In this document: one piece after another, positions 51,736-60,539 of the stretch
Numbering within the stretch: the stretch's first letter is position 1
Layout: each line of letters opens with the position of its first letter
DNA from: Lachnospiraceae bacterium UBA7202
Lineage (GTDB): Bacteria; Bacillota; Clostridia; Lachnospirales; Lachnospiraceae
Length of the DNA stretch: 64,000 nucleotides
Direction of reading: 5' to 3'
NCBI GenBank assembly: GCA_002490705.1
Contig: DKUO01000002.1
Location: forward strand, 13,362 to 77,361
Made by a program: the position numbers and the translations under genes
The notes under the pieces: generated by a model
What the model saw: the letters and a program-made list of their open reading frames with translations, nothing else
Databases searched by the model: none
Told to the model about the DNA's origin: nothing

Positions 51736-52605
51736 ATGGCGAATGTAAACAGAGAAGCCCTGATGGCGGATAAAAAGAGAGTGGTAGTGAAGATCGGTTC
51801 CTCCTCCTTACAGCACAAGGAGACGGGCGATCTGGATTATACAAAACTGGACGTGTTAGTGCGGGAGCTTTGCAATCTGAAGAATAGAGGGATGGACGTG
51901 GTGTTGGTTACCTCCGGCGCGATTGCCGTCGGACAGAAGGCAATTTTGCCGCAGCGGGCAAAGGAGGAGGACAATCCCATCGCTGTGAAACAGGCCTGCG
52001 CCGCGGTGGGCCAAGCTAGGCTGATGATGATTTATCAGAAAATATTTGCCGAGTACAATCAAGAGGCGGCCCAGATTCTGATGACGAAGAATACCATCGT
52101 GGACAATCTGAATCGTTACAATGCGAGAAATACCTTTGAAGAGCTGTTTAAGCTGGGCGTGATCCCGATTGTGAATGAGAACGATACCATAGCGACTTAT
52201 GAAATCGAGATCGGTGACAACGATACCCTTTCTGCGATTGTAGCCTCCCTGGTGGAGGCGGACTCGTTGATTCTGCTCTCCGATATTGACGGTCTTTACA
52301 CCGATGATCCGAGAACCAACCCCAATGCCGAATACATAGAGGTTGTGACGGAACTGACAGACGAACTGATGGAGATGGGAAAAGGTTCCACCGGGAGCAG
52401 TGTGGGAACCGGCGGCATGATGACCAAAATGCAGGCCGCAAAAATTGCCTGCAGCACCGGTGTGGATATGGTCATTGCCAACAGTAAGGATATTAAGGTG
52501 ATTCACCGTATTTTGAGCGGGCAGAATATCGGGACGCTCTTTCTTTCCCATAAGGACGAAAAGTTTGATTTGCCGCTTTATGTGCAGCAAATGCATGCGC
52601 ATTAA
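51736..52605 (+). CDS. proB: glutamate 5-kinase
   Basis: First step of proline synthesis. Amino-acid kinase fold: KRVVVKIGSSSLQ, the LVTSGAIAVGQ segment, PIVNENDTIA and LLSDIDGLYTDDPRTNP. The protein ends at ~289 residues without the C-terminal PUA domain of the E. coli enzyme, which is common in this group. ATG 51736 follows GGAAAGAAG; an ATG at 51709 adds nine residues without a site. proA lies three genes on. Confidence 0.94.
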   Translation: MANVNREALMADKKRVVVKIGSSSLQHKETGDLDYTKLDVLVRELCNLKNRGMDVVLVTSGAIAVGQKAILPQRAKEEDNPIAVKQACAAVGQARLMMIYQKIFAEYNQEAAQILMTKNTIVDNLNRYNARNTFEELFKLGVIPIVNENDTIATYEIEIGDNDTLSAIVASLVEADSLILLSDIDGLYTDDPRTNPNAEYIEVVTELTDELMEMGKGSTGSSVGTGGMMTKMQAAKIACSTGVDMVIANSKDIKVIHRILSGQNIGTLFLSHKDEKFDLPLYVQQMHAH

Positions 52606-52650
52606 ACGGCATTCTCCGCACAGAAATCATCACATAAGGAAAAGGACTGT

Positions 52651-52866
52651 ATGAACGTAGAAGAAATGACGGCAAGAATCAACGAGCTGTATCATAAATC
52701 CCAGAAAGAGGGACTCTCTCCTGAGGAGAAGGAGGAGCAGGCGGCCCTGCGGCAGGCTTACGTGGCAAACGTGCGGGCAAATCTGAAAGGACAGCTTGAC
52801 AATATCTCCATCGTGGAAAAGGACGGCAGTATCACGGATTTAGGAAAAAAACATGGGAATAAGTAA
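52651..52866 (+). CDS. DUF896 (YnzC-like) small protein
   Basis: 71 residues; MTARINELYHKSQKEGLSPEEKEEQAALRQAYV (in parts) is the DUF896 signature, a three-helix protein. YnzC of Bacillus is SOS-regulated; no LexA box was seen here. It overlaps the next gene by 14 bases, so the two are translated together. Confidence 0.93.
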   Translation: MNVEEMTARINELYHKSQKEGLSPEEKEEQAALRQAYVANVRANLKGQLDNISIVEKDGSITDLGKKHGNK

Positions 52867-53470
52867 AAAGGAAATCCGTCTGGAAGCCCTGAAAAGGCGG
52901 GACAGTCTGACGGCAGAGCAGAGAAAAGCCTACAGCCGCAGGATTATAGATCGTCTGACGGGTCTGCCCTGTTATCAGGAGGCGGACGCCATTCTCACCT
53001 ATATCAGCTTTCGCAGTGAGGTAGACACTTTTCCCCTGCTGGAACGGGCCTTTGCGGATGGAAAAGCGGTGTTTGCGCCGAAGGTTTGTGGAAAAGAAAT
53101 GGATTTTTACAGAATATTTTCCGTGGAAGACCTGACAGAGGGCTATCAGGGGATTTTAGAACCCGGAAACAGCCTTTCCTTTATGCGCGCGAAGGAGGAG
53201 GGAAAACCGGGTCTACAGCAGAACTTAATTTGTATGCCGGGCGCGGCGTTTGACAGGGCGCGCCACAGAATCGGCTACGGCGGCGGGTTTTATGACAGAT
53301 ATTTGTGCAGACTTTTTCGGGAAGGAAAGAACGCGGAAACAGCGGCCTGTCCGCAAGCGGCGTTTACGACCGCCGCGCTGGCGTTTGATTGTCAGATTTT
53401 CGGGAAAATTCCGTGGGAAGCGCACGATATCTGTCCTGAGCAGATTGTGACGGAGACGGAACTGTTTTGA
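52853..53470 (+). CDS. 5-formyltetrahydrofolate cyclo-ligase
   Basis: Converts 5-formyl-THF to methenyl-THF with ATP. Basic N-terminal KKEIRLEALKRRDSLTAEQR, substrate region YISFRSEVDTFPLL, and the C-terminal motif PGAAFDRARHRIGYGGGFYDRYL (in parts) that binds ATP. 205 residues with a ~15-residue insertion near the end (RLFREGKNAETAACPQ) compared with short family members. Start overlaps the DUF896 stop. Confidence 0.95.
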   Translation: MGISKKEIRLEALKRRDSLTAEQRKAYSRRIIDRLTGLPCYQEADAILTYISFRSEVDTFPLLERAFADGKAVFAPKVCGKEMDFYRIFSVEDLTEGYQGILEPGNSLSFMRAKEEGKPGLQQNLICMPGAAFDRARHRIGYGGGFYDRYLCRLFREGKNAETAACPQAAFTTAALAFDCQIFGKIPWEAHDICPEQIVTETELF

Positions 53471-53503
53471 TTTTAACTAAGAGAAAGGCGGAAAGGAAGA
53501 CCG

Positions 53504-54784
53504 ATGATGGAAACGAAACTGACCGATAGGGAAATCAATGAATATTTGACTAACCTTGGCAGACAGGCGCAGGCTGCAAAAACGGCTTTGCAAAGTCTTG
53601 GCACAGATCAAAAAAATCAGGCTCTTGGGCGGGCGGCTAAGGCTCTTGTACAGGAGACTGACAGGATTCTTTCCGCCAATGAAAAGGATTATGTGCGCGC
53701 CAGGGAAAACGGGATGGCGGAGGGACTTTTGGACCGCCTGAAGCTGACAGATAAAAGAATAGAGGCTATGGCGGAGGGCCTTGAACAGATTGCCGGTCTG
53801 ACCGATCCGGTAGGGGAGGTTATGGAGACTTTTGACCGCCCAAACGGCCTCCATATCAAGAAAGTACGGGTTCCCATGGGCGTAATCGGAATCATTTATG
53901 AGGCCAGACCCAATGTGACGGCGGATGCCTTCGGACTCTGTTTTAAGACAGGAAACGCGGTGATTTTAAAGGGAGGAAAGGACGCCTTTTACTCCAATCA
54001 GGCCATCACAAATGTGATTCGGGATGCGCTGGCTGTGGAGGGTATCGACAGAAACGCCGTTTTGTTGATCGAAAATAACGACCGGGCCGTGACAAAGGCT
54101 TTTATGAAGTTGAAAGAATATGTGGATGTGCTGATCCCCAGAGGCGGGGCAGGGCTGATCCGGTCGGTTGTGGAAAACAGCACGATACCTGTCATTGAGA
54201 CAGGCACCGGAAACTGTCATATTTACATCGACGAGACGGCTGATCCGGAAAAAGCGGTTCCCATCGTCATCAATGCCAAGACCCAGAGGATCGGAGTATG
54301 TAATGCCTGTGAGTCCCTGCTTGTGCACCGAAAGATTGCAAACAGGATTCTTCCCGTTCTGGGAAAGGCGCTCTTAGAAAAGCAGGTGGAGATTCGGGGG
54401 GACGAGATCGTGCGGTCGCAGATTCCGCAGGCGGCTGCCGTGACCGAGGAAGACTACGGAAAAGAGTATCTGGATCTGATTCTCTCCGTAAAAACTGTGG
54501 ATTCTCTGGAGGAGGCGATCGCTCATATCAACAAATACAATACAGGCCATTCCGACGCCATACTGACACAGGATCAGGAAAGCGCCAAGAAATTTTTGCG
54601 GGAGGTGGATGCGGCCTGCGTGTATGTGAACGCGTCCACCCGGTTTACGGACGGTTTCGAGTTTGGTTTTGGGGCGGAGATCGGCATCAGTACCCAGAAG
54701 CTTCATGCGAGAGGCCCTATGGGATTAAAGGAACTGACCTCATACAAATATCAGATTACCGGAGACGGACAGGTGCGGCCATAG
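53504..54784 (+). CDS. proA: glutamate-5-semialdehyde dehydrogenase
   Basis: NADPH-dependent second step of proline synthesis. The catalytic Cys is in RIGVCNACESLLVH; the segment VPMGVIGIIYEARPNVTADAFGL (in parts) and VNASTRFTDGFEFGFGAEIGIS (in parts) are diagnostic. 426 residues. Two consecutive ATG codons (53504, 53507) follow AGAAAGGCGGAAAGGA. Last gene of the proB-proA cluster; a T-rich stretch follows but no clear hairpin terminator. Confidence 0.97.
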   Translation: MMETKLTDREINEYLTNLGRQAQAAKTALQSLGTDQKNQALGRAAKALVQETDRILSANEKDYVRARENGMAEGLLDRLKLTDKRIEAMAEGLEQIAGLTDPVGEVMETFDRPNGLHIKKVRVPMGVIGIIYEARPNVTADAFGLCFKTGNAVILKGGKDAFYSNQAITNVIRDALAVEGIDRNAVLLIENNDRAVTKAFMKLKEYVDVLIPRGGAGLIRSVVENSTIPVIETGTGNCHIYIDETADPEKAVPIVINAKTQRIGVCNACESLLVHRKIANRILPVLGKALLEKQVEIRGDEIVRSQIPQAAAVTEEDYGKEYLDLILSVKTVDSLEEAIAHINKYNTGHSDAILTQDQESAKKFLREVDAACVYVNASTRFTDGFEFGFGAEIGISTQKLHARGPMGLKELTSYKYQITGDGQVRP

Positions 54785-55044
54785 GCGGGCTTGATGCCGT
54801 ATGACGTAGAATAATTGTGGGACGTTTTTGACATTTTTGTATTTTTGTATGTTTTTTTGCAATTTTTGTATTTTTTTTGCTTTCAAATTATTTCTGTTTA
54901 TGTTATAATGAAAAACACCATTTGACCGTCCCTGTAAGGACTTGGGAAAACGGTCAAGACCAACGATTTTGGGCGATCTTATTTTGCCAAAAATCGTAGG
55001 GGGGGGGGTAAAATTCAGATACTGAAGGGATAGGAGAAGGGAAG
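54785..55044 (+). promoter_or_regulatory. promoter and structured leader of the chemotaxis receptor gene, with a G10 tract
   Basis: First ~115 bases are T-rich with repeated ATTTTTGT. Extended -10 TGT-TATAAT at 54901-54909 (weak -35 TTTCAA at 54881). The ~130-base leader holds two hairpins: TTGACCGT/ACGGTCAA (54922-54957 region) and ACGATTTTGG/CCAAAAATCGT (54963-54997 region). Directly after comes a run of ten G (54999-55008), then the ribosome-binding site GGAGAAGGG. I could not match it to the cyclic di-GMP or any other riboswitch I know. Confidence 0.55.
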
Positions 55045-56760
55045 ATGAAACAACAGAAAAAATTAGGTATTATGGCACAGCTGGTGATGCTCTGCGTGCT
55101 TCCTATGGTGATCATGGTTGCCTGCATCACGGTCTATGCCATCAACACAATGAGAGCTATGGTGCATGACACCACCATGGAAGGGCTGCAAAATCTCTGC
55201 CAGAGTGTGTATGCCGCTTATGACGCACTGGATTCCGGCTCTTACCGGATGGAGGGAGATACCCTCTTTAAGGGTGACTATAATATTTCGGAAAACGGGG
55301 ATATCATTGACAGTTTCGTGGAGGGAAGCAACGCGGATGTGACGATTTTCTACGGCGATACCAGACGTGCGACCTCCCTTCGCGATAAGGATACCGGGGA
55401 GCGTATTCTCGGAACGAAGGCTTCCGACGCGGTAATCCAGACCGTTTTGAATGAAAAGAAAACCTATGAGACAGACAACGTTACCATCAACGGCGAGACA
55501 TATTATGCGTTCTATATGCCGGCGCTTGATGCCAGCGGAAACTGCGTAGGTATGGTGTTTGCCGGGCAGCCGGCTACCGAGGCTACAGCCAAGATCAATC
55601 AGAGTTCCCTTATGATTCTGGGAATCGCCATTTTGATTCTCCTGATCGCGCTGATAGTCTGCGTGAAGATCGCAAGCGCCATCGCGAAAGTGGTGGTACA
55701 GACGGAAGGCCTGCTTTCTTCTCTTGCGGAGGGAGATCTGAACCTGACCGTAAACGAAAGAATTTTGAAAAGAACCGATGAGATCGGTAAAATGGGACAT
55801 GCCGTTCAGTGTCTGTTAGAGGAGTTGCAGAATATCATCGGCGATATCAAGAAAAATACCGAAACCCTGAAAAAGCAGGGCAACGATCTGGAATCCATGG
55901 CCTCTCAGACTTCTTCTACAGCTGATGAGATCAGCAGTGCCGTTGAGGATGTGTCCAAGGGTGCTGTGTCCATGGCGGAGGAGATTGAGAACGCTACCGG
56001 ACAGGTTGCCAGAATGGGCGCTATTATTGAGAAGATTGTGGCCAGTGTTTCCGAGCTGAATGATCTCTCCGATCAGATGCATGTGGCGGATGTGGAATCG
56101 GCAGCGATTATCAACGAGCTGAGCGAATCCAACGATAAGACCACGGATGCGATCAAGAAGATCGAGGAATCTGTGCGCACCACCAACGAGTCCGTAACCC
56201 GGATTCAGGAAGCGGTTAATCTGATTGCTTCCATTGCCAGCGAGACAAGTCTGCTTGCTCTGAATGCGAGTATTGAGGCGGCGAGAGCCGGTGAAGCGGG
56301 CAGAGGCTTTGCGGTTGTGGCTACGCAGATTTCCAAGCTCTCCGAGGATTCTGCACAGTCTACAAAGACCATTGAGGAAATTATCCATCAGTTGACAGTG
56401 GATTCCGAGGCTTCCGTTCAGATTATGAAGGAAGTAAATGAAACTATCGGTGAACAGCAGCAGAAGTTGATACAGACCAAGGAGAAATTTGGCGATGTGA
56501 GCAACGGCATCGAGAACTCCAGAAAAGAATCTAACATGATCAGTGATCAGGCGCAGGATTGTGACAGCGAGAGAGCAAGGATTGTGGATGTAATTCAGAA
56601 TCTGTCTGCGGTATCACAGCAGAATGCGGCATCCACGCAGCAGACAAACGCGTCTATGGAAGAGTTGAACGCTACCATCAACCTGTTGGCGGAGGCTGCG
56701 GGTGAGCTGAAAGAAATGTCCCTGAAATTGGAAGAGGACGTGGCTTTCTTCAAAATGTAA
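55045..56760 (+). CDS. methyl-accepting chemotaxis protein
   Basis: Transmembrane chemoreceptor. TM1 at ~10-33 (AQLVMLCVLPMVIMVACITVYAI), a periplasmic-side sensor of ~150 residues of single-Cache type (DVTIFYGDTRRATSLRDKDTGERILG in parts; GETYYAFYMPALDASGNCVGMVFAG in parts), TM2 at ~190-210 (LMILGIAILILLIALIVCV), HAMP to ~265. The signalling domain has the hairpin tip SLLALNASIEAARAGEAGRGFAVVA near residue 405. Such Cache domains of anaerobes often sense small organic acids; the ligand is not predictable here. No CheA, CheW or flagellar genes are in the window. Confidence 0.95.
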   Translation: MKQQKKLGIMAQLVMLCVLPMVIMVACITVYAINTMRAMVHDTTMEGLQNLCQSVYAAYDALDSGSYRMEGDTLFKGDYNISENGDIIDSFVEGSNADVTIFYGDTRRATSLRDKDTGERILGTKASDAVIQTVLNEKKTYETDNVTINGETYYAFYMPALDASGNCVGMVFAGQPATEATAKINQSSLMILGIAILILLIALIVCVKIASAIAKVVVQTEGLLSSLAEGDLNLTVNERILKRTDEIGKMGHAVQCLLEELQNIIGDIKKNTETLKKQGNDLESMASQTSSTADEISSAVEDVSKGAVSMAEEIENATGQVARMGAIIEKIVASVSELNDLSDQMHVADVESAAIINELSESNDKTTDAIKKIEESVRTTNESVTRIQEAVNLIASIASETSLLALNASIEAARAGEAGRGFAVVATQISKLSEDSAQSTKTIEEIIHQLTVDSEASVQIMKEVNETIGEQQQKLIQTKEKFGDVSNGIENSRKESNMISDQAQDCDSERARIVDVIQNLSAVSQQNAASTQQTNASMEELNATINLLAEAAGELKEMSLKLEEDVAFFKM

Positions 56761-56796
56761 TGAATTAGATTGGCTTGACAACTATAGTCAATTATA

Positions 56797-56834
56797 AACA
56801 AGGAGATCTGTATTTCAGGTCTCCTTGTTCTTTT
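56797..56834 (+). terminator. terminator of the chemoreceptor gene
   Basis: 14-bp stem AACAAGGAGATCTG/CAGGTCTCCTTGTT (56797-56810, 56816-56829, one G-T pair), loop TATTT, then CTTTT. Confidence 0.88.
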
Positions 56835-56838
56835 GCTC

Positions 56839-56892
56839 TTGACAGGGCAGTAACATTTATATTAAAATATGAACAAATAAACATATGTTAAT
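56839..56892 (+). promoter_or_regulatory. promoter and probable metalloregulator operator of the arsR-HMA pair
   Basis: TTGACA (56839-56844), 18 bases, TAAAAT (56863-56868). Just downstream, ATATGAACA (56867-56875) and AACATATGTT (56880-56889, a perfect palindrome) resemble the ATATGAA-type half-sites bound by ArsR/SmtB repressors, placed where binding would block transcription. Confidence 0.55.
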
Positions 56893-56916
56893 CTGAAAGG
56901 CGAAAGGGGTGAAGCG

Positions 56917-57222
56917 GTGGAAGAAACATATACAGAGAAAGCGGTGGGTAATCTGGCAGAGCTGTTTAAAATATTCGGCGACGCTACCCGGATCAAAATT
57001 CTGTACGCTATGCTGGATGCGGAGCTGTGTGTCAATGACATTGCCGGACGTCTGCAAATGAGTCAGTCCTCCGTCAGCCATCAGCTGAGAATTTTAAAGA
57101 CCTCGAAGCTGGTGAAAAGCAGAAGAGAGGGAAAATCCATTTTTTACTCTTTGGACGACGAGCACGTGCGCTTTATTCTCAGTATGGGGATGGAACACAT
57201 TATGGAAGGAGAAGAAAAATGA
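56917..57222 (+). CDS. ArsR/SmtB family metalloregulator, alpha-5 zinc-site type
   Basis: Winged-helix repressor that leaves DNA when metal binds. Recognition helix region MSQSSVSHQLRILKTSKLV. The alpha-5 metal motif is complete: Asp 81-x-His 83-x10-His 94-xx-Glu 97, as in the zinc sensors CzrA and SmtB. The alpha-3 motif has a single Cys (ELCVNDIA), not the CxC of cadmium/arsenic sensors, so zinc or cobalt is the likely signal. GTG 56917 follows AAAGGGGTG. Overlaps the HMA gene by four bases (ATGA). Confidence 0.92.
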   Translation: MEETYTEKAVGNLAELFKIFGDATRIKILYAMLDAELCVNDIAGRLQMSQSSVSHQLRILKTSKLVKSRREGKSIFYSLDDEHVRFILSMGMEHIMEGEEK

Positions 57223-57437
57223 CAAAAACTTACAAAATCGAAGTAGACTGTGCGAACTGCGCGGAGAAGATGCAGGAGGCAGCCAGCAAGACGGAGGGCG
57301 TTTTGGCGGCTACGGTGAGCTTTATGACGCAGAAAATGAAGGTGGAGTTCGCTGAGGGTGCGGATGAGAAGAGCGTGATGAAACAGGTGTTGAAGGCCTG
57401 CCGAAAGGTGGAGCCGGATTGCGAGATTACCTTCTAA
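57219..57437 (+). CDS. heavy-metal-associated (HMA) domain protein
   Basis: 72-residue ferredoxin-like metal-binding protein with the CxxC site in DCANCAEKM (canonical MxCxxC; here VDCANC). In related genomes such a gene lies between arsR and a heavy-metal P1B ATPase and delivers metal to it or is a detached N-terminal domain of it. Here no ATPase follows. Metal specificity is unknown; the ArsR partner suggests zinc. Confidence 0.9.
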   Translation: MTKTYKIEVDCANCAEKMQEAASKTEGVLAATVSFMTQKMKVEFAEGADEKSVMKQVLKACRKVEPDCEITF

Positions 57438-57450
57438 AAAAAAGAAAAGG

Positions 57451-57479
57451 TTGACGAAAAGGCCGGAAATTATTACTAT
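57451..57479 (+). promoter_or_regulatory. promoter of the lipoprotein gene (and probably metH)
   Basis: TTGACG (57451-57456), 17 bases, TACTAT (57474-57479). Confidence 0.65.
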
Positions 57480-57528
57480 GTTTTAATAGAGGTTTTATGA
57501 TTTCTTTTACATGCGGAGGATATCTGTT

Positions 57529-58050
57529 TTGACAAAATGCAAGCAATTTGGCATCTGCCTGTTTCTCATGTTCCTTCTCACAGCCTGCGGACAGGATGAG
57601 GCACTAAATGCCTATCAGGAAGACATGAATACTTTTTTCAGCCGGGCGGCTGAGTACAATGAAAAGATGAACGCCATCGATCAGAATTCGGACACAAAAA
57701 CGGTGGAGCTTTTGGGTTATCTGGATGCCTTCGCGGAAGATATCGAATGGATGGCCGGACTGGAGGTGCCGGCACAGTTTTCGGTGGTGGAAAGTCTGGC
57801 CGATGAAGCGGACGAGAATATGAAAGAGGCAGTGGCCTTATTTCACACTGCATATGAGGGAGAAGCCTTTGACGCGGCTTCCGAACAGGCGGCCCGAGAA
57901 TATTATGAGAGGACTAATGTCCGGCTCCAATATATTATAACGATTCTCCACGGAGAGATCCCGGAGGGAGAGGGTGTTACCTACACAGAGGAAAATTCCC
58001 TTTTGGGAGGCGGTTATCTGAACAAGGATGAGGGGTCGGCAGATGAATAA
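57529..58050 (+). CDS. small lipoprotein of unknown function
   Basis: Signal peptide with lipobox LLTAC (Cys near residue 20), then ~150 mostly helical acidic residues (YQEDMNTFFSRAAEYNEKM). TTG 57529 is the likely start because GGAGG lies nine bases upstream; the ATG at 57511 precedes that site. Its stop overlaps the metH start by eight bases, so the two are translationally coupled. I do not recognise the family. Confidence 0.75.
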   Translation: MTKCKQFGICLFLMFLLTACGQDEALNAYQEDMNTFFSRAAEYNEKMNAIDQNSDTKTVELLGYLDAFAEDIEWMAGLEVPAQFSVVESLADEADENMKEAVALFHTAYEGEAFDAASEQAAREYYERTNVRLQYIITILHGEIPEGEGVTYTEENSLLGGGYLNKDEGSADE

Positions 58051-60499
58051 ACAGGAATTTCAGGCATTGATAAAAGAACATCCGGTTTTTCTGGACGGGG
58101 CGACCGGCTCTAATCTGCAAAAGAGAGGGATGCCGGCTGGAGTCTGCCCGGAGCAGTGGATTTTAGAGCACAGGGAAATCATGATTGCACTACAGAGAGA
58201 GTTTATCGAAGCCGGCAGTCAGATTGTCTATGCTCCCACCTTTACGGCCAATCGCATCAAGCTGAAAGAATATGGGCTGGAAGGGCAAATTGCACAGATC
58301 AATCATGATCTGGTGGCACTCTCCAAAGAAGCGGTAGGCGGAGCGGCCTATGTTGCCGGAGACCTGACTATGACGGGAGAACAGCTTTCTCCTATGGGAA
58401 CGCTTGACTTTGAGGAGCTGGTGGAGGTCTATAAAGAGCAGATCCGATATTTGGTGCAGGCAGGCGCGGATCTTTTGGTGATAGAGACAATGATGAGCCT
58501 GCAGGAGACCAGGGCTGCGGTGATCGCCGCCAAGGAGACCTGTGATCTGGCCGTGATGGCAACTCTCACCTTTGAGGCGGACGGCAGGACGCTCTTTGGC
58601 ACCGACGCGGCTACGGCGGCAATCGTGCTGGAAAGCCTCGGCGTGGCGGCAGTGGGAACGAACTGTTCTACCGGGCCGGATAAAATGGTGGAGACGGTGC
58701 GCCGCATGGCGGAAGTGACTACTATTCCCATTATCGCAAAGCCCAATGCGGGACTGCCTTCCCTGGATGGAACGGGAAACACGGTTTACGATATGGAAGC
58801 CGGAGAGTTTGGCCGTCATATGCAGGATATCGTGAGGGCGGGTGCTTCCATCGTCGGCGGCTGCTGCGGCACCACCCCTGACTATATACGGGCGTTAAAA
58901 GCATCCGTGGGGGATATGCCGGTTATCCAAAGGAGCAAGCCCGAAAAACGGTTTTTGACGAGCGAACGGCAGACCATCGCTTTCGGCCTTGAGGACAATT
59001 TTATTATCGTCGGCGAGCGCATCAATCCCACCGGGAAAAAGAAGCTGCAGGCAGCTCTCCGGGAAGGTTCCATGGAGCTTGTGACAGAGTACGCAGAATC
59101 TCAGGAAGCCTGCGGTGCGGGCGTGCTGGATATCAATATGGGGATGAGCGGCATTGATGAGAAAGCCACAATGCTAAAGGCATTAGAGACCGTGAGCGGC
59201 GTCACAAGTCTGCCGTTGTCCATCGATTCCAGCCATGTGGAAGTTTTGGAGGCGGCCCTTCGCCGATATCCGGGCCGTGCGCTGATCAATTCCATTTCTT
59301 ACGAGAAGGAGAAGGTGGATGCCCTGCTTCCCATAGCGAAGAAATACGGGGCTATGTTTATTCTCCTCCCGCTGTCCGACGAGGGACTGCCAAAGGATAT
59401 TCAGGAAAAAATCAGCATTATTGAGGCTGTTTCCAAGCGGGCTTATGCGCTTGGCATGTCAAAGGAAGATATCGTGGTGGACGGTTTGGTGGCAACTGTG
59501 GGCGCCAACAAAAACGCGGCCATAGAAACCCTCGAGACGATCCGCTACTGCAAGGAGAACGGGTTCGCGACGATCTGCGGCCTCTCCAATATATCGTTTG
59601 GCCTGCCGGAACGGAGTTTTGTGAACGCGGCTTTTCTCACCATGGCTATCAGAGAAGGATTAACCATGGCTATCGCCAATCCCTCTCAGGAGCTTTTGAT
59701 GAGCTGCGCCTTTGCCTCCGATTTGCTCTTAAACAAAGGAAACGCGGATATCCGCTATATCCGGTTCATGGATGCGGTGCGAAAGAAGCGGGAAGCGCTG
59801 GGGGAGACGGCGACAAAGGAGACGGGCGTCCATGTAAACAGCCCGGCAAAGGAAAGCACGCCTCTTTCCCCCACAGACAGGCTCTATGCCGACGTCCTGA
59901 AGGGAAAACGGGACAGTATTATAGAAGATACCAAAAAAGCGCTTGATCAGGGGACAGAGGCGAAGGTTCTTCTGGACGAGACGCTTCTTCCGGCCATCAA
60001 TGAGGTGGGGGAGCTGTTTGACAAGGGCAAGTATTTCCTGCCTCAGCTGATTGCCAGCGCGGAGGCTATGAAAGCGTCCATTGAGTACATGGAGCCCATT
60101 CTTTTACAGGCGAACACAGGCGCCGATATGCCTACTGTAGTGATTGCGACTGTGGAGGGCGATATCCACGATATCGGGAAAAATCTGGTGGCGCTGATGC
60201 TGAAAAACTATGGTTTTCATGTCATAGACCTGGGCAAGGATGTGCCCAAGGAAAAGATCATCGAGGCGGCCAGAGAACACAACGCGCAGGTGATTGCGCT
60301 CTCTGCGCTGATGACCACCACCATGCAGCAGATGCGGCATGTGATCGATTATGCAAAAAGCAAACAGGTGGACGCCAAGATTATTGTGGGCGGCGCGGTT
60401 ATCACCCAGGAGTACGCGGATGAGATCGGCGCTGACGGCTATTCCAAGGATGCGGCGGATGCGGTGAAACTGACAAAAAGAATTTTAAATATAAAATAA
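58043..60499 (+). CDS. metH: cobalamin-dependent methionine synthase, short form without activation domain
   Basis: Methyl transfer from methyl-THF to homocysteine via B12. Homocysteine-binding domain (~1-290) with zinc Cys in GTNCSTGPDK and GGCCGTTP; pterin-binding domain (~315-570; IIVGERINPTGKKK, DINMG); B12 cap and binding domain (~600-818) with DIHDIGKN near 706 and the VGGAV segment. At 818 residues it lacks the C-terminal SAM-dependent reactivation domain of the ~1230-residue E. coli enzyme, as usual in clostridia, so reactivation must come from a separate protein. ATG 58043 (MNKQEF) is preferred over 58028. Homocysteine source in this window: metY. Confidence 0.94.
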   Translation: MNKQEFQALIKEHPVFLDGATGSNLQKRGMPAGVCPEQWILEHREIMIALQREFIEAGSQIVYAPTFTANRIKLKEYGLEGQIAQINHDLVALSKEAVGGAAYVAGDLTMTGEQLSPMGTLDFEELVEVYKEQIRYLVQAGADLLVIETMMSLQETRAAVIAAKETCDLAVMATLTFEADGRTLFGTDAATAAIVLESLGVAAVGTNCSTGPDKMVETVRRMAEVTTIPIIAKPNAGLPSLDGTGNTVYDMEAGEFGRHMQDIVRAGASIVGGCCGTTPDYIRALKASVGDMPVIQRSKPEKRFLTSERQTIAFGLEDNFIIVGERINPTGKKKLQAALREGSMELVTEYAESQEACGAGVLDINMGMSGIDEKATMLKALETVSGVTSLPLSIDSSHVEVLEAALRRYPGRALINSISYEKEKVDALLPIAKKYGAMFILLPLSDEGLPKDIQEKISIIEAVSKRAYALGMSKEDIVVDGLVATVGANKNAAIETLETIRYCKENGFATICGLSNISFGLPERSFVNAAFLTMAIREGLTMAIANPSQELLMSCAFASDLLLNKGNADIRYIRFMDAVRKKREALGETATKETGVHVNSPAKESTPLSPTDRLYADVLKGKRDSIIEDTKKALDQGTEAKVLLDETLLPAINEVGELFDKGKYFLPQLIASAEAMKASIEYMEPILLQANTGADMPTVVIATVEGDIHDIGKNLVALMLKNYGFHVIDLGKDVPKEKIIEAAREHNAQVIALSALMTTTMQQMRHVIDYAKSKQVDAKIIVGGAVITQEYADEIGADGYSKDAADAVKLTKRILNIK

Positions 60500-60539
60500 T
60501 AGATCGGCTATTAGATTGGATAATGACATGGAGGTAACT

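Noticed and set aside
54916..55044. Cyclic di-GMP riboswitch before the chemoreceptor
   Set aside because: The conserved GEMM-I core sequences are absent, although two hairpins exist.
60500..60539. T-box or attenuator controlling ilvB
   Set aside because: The gap after metH is only 40 bases and holds no antiterminator or terminator structure.
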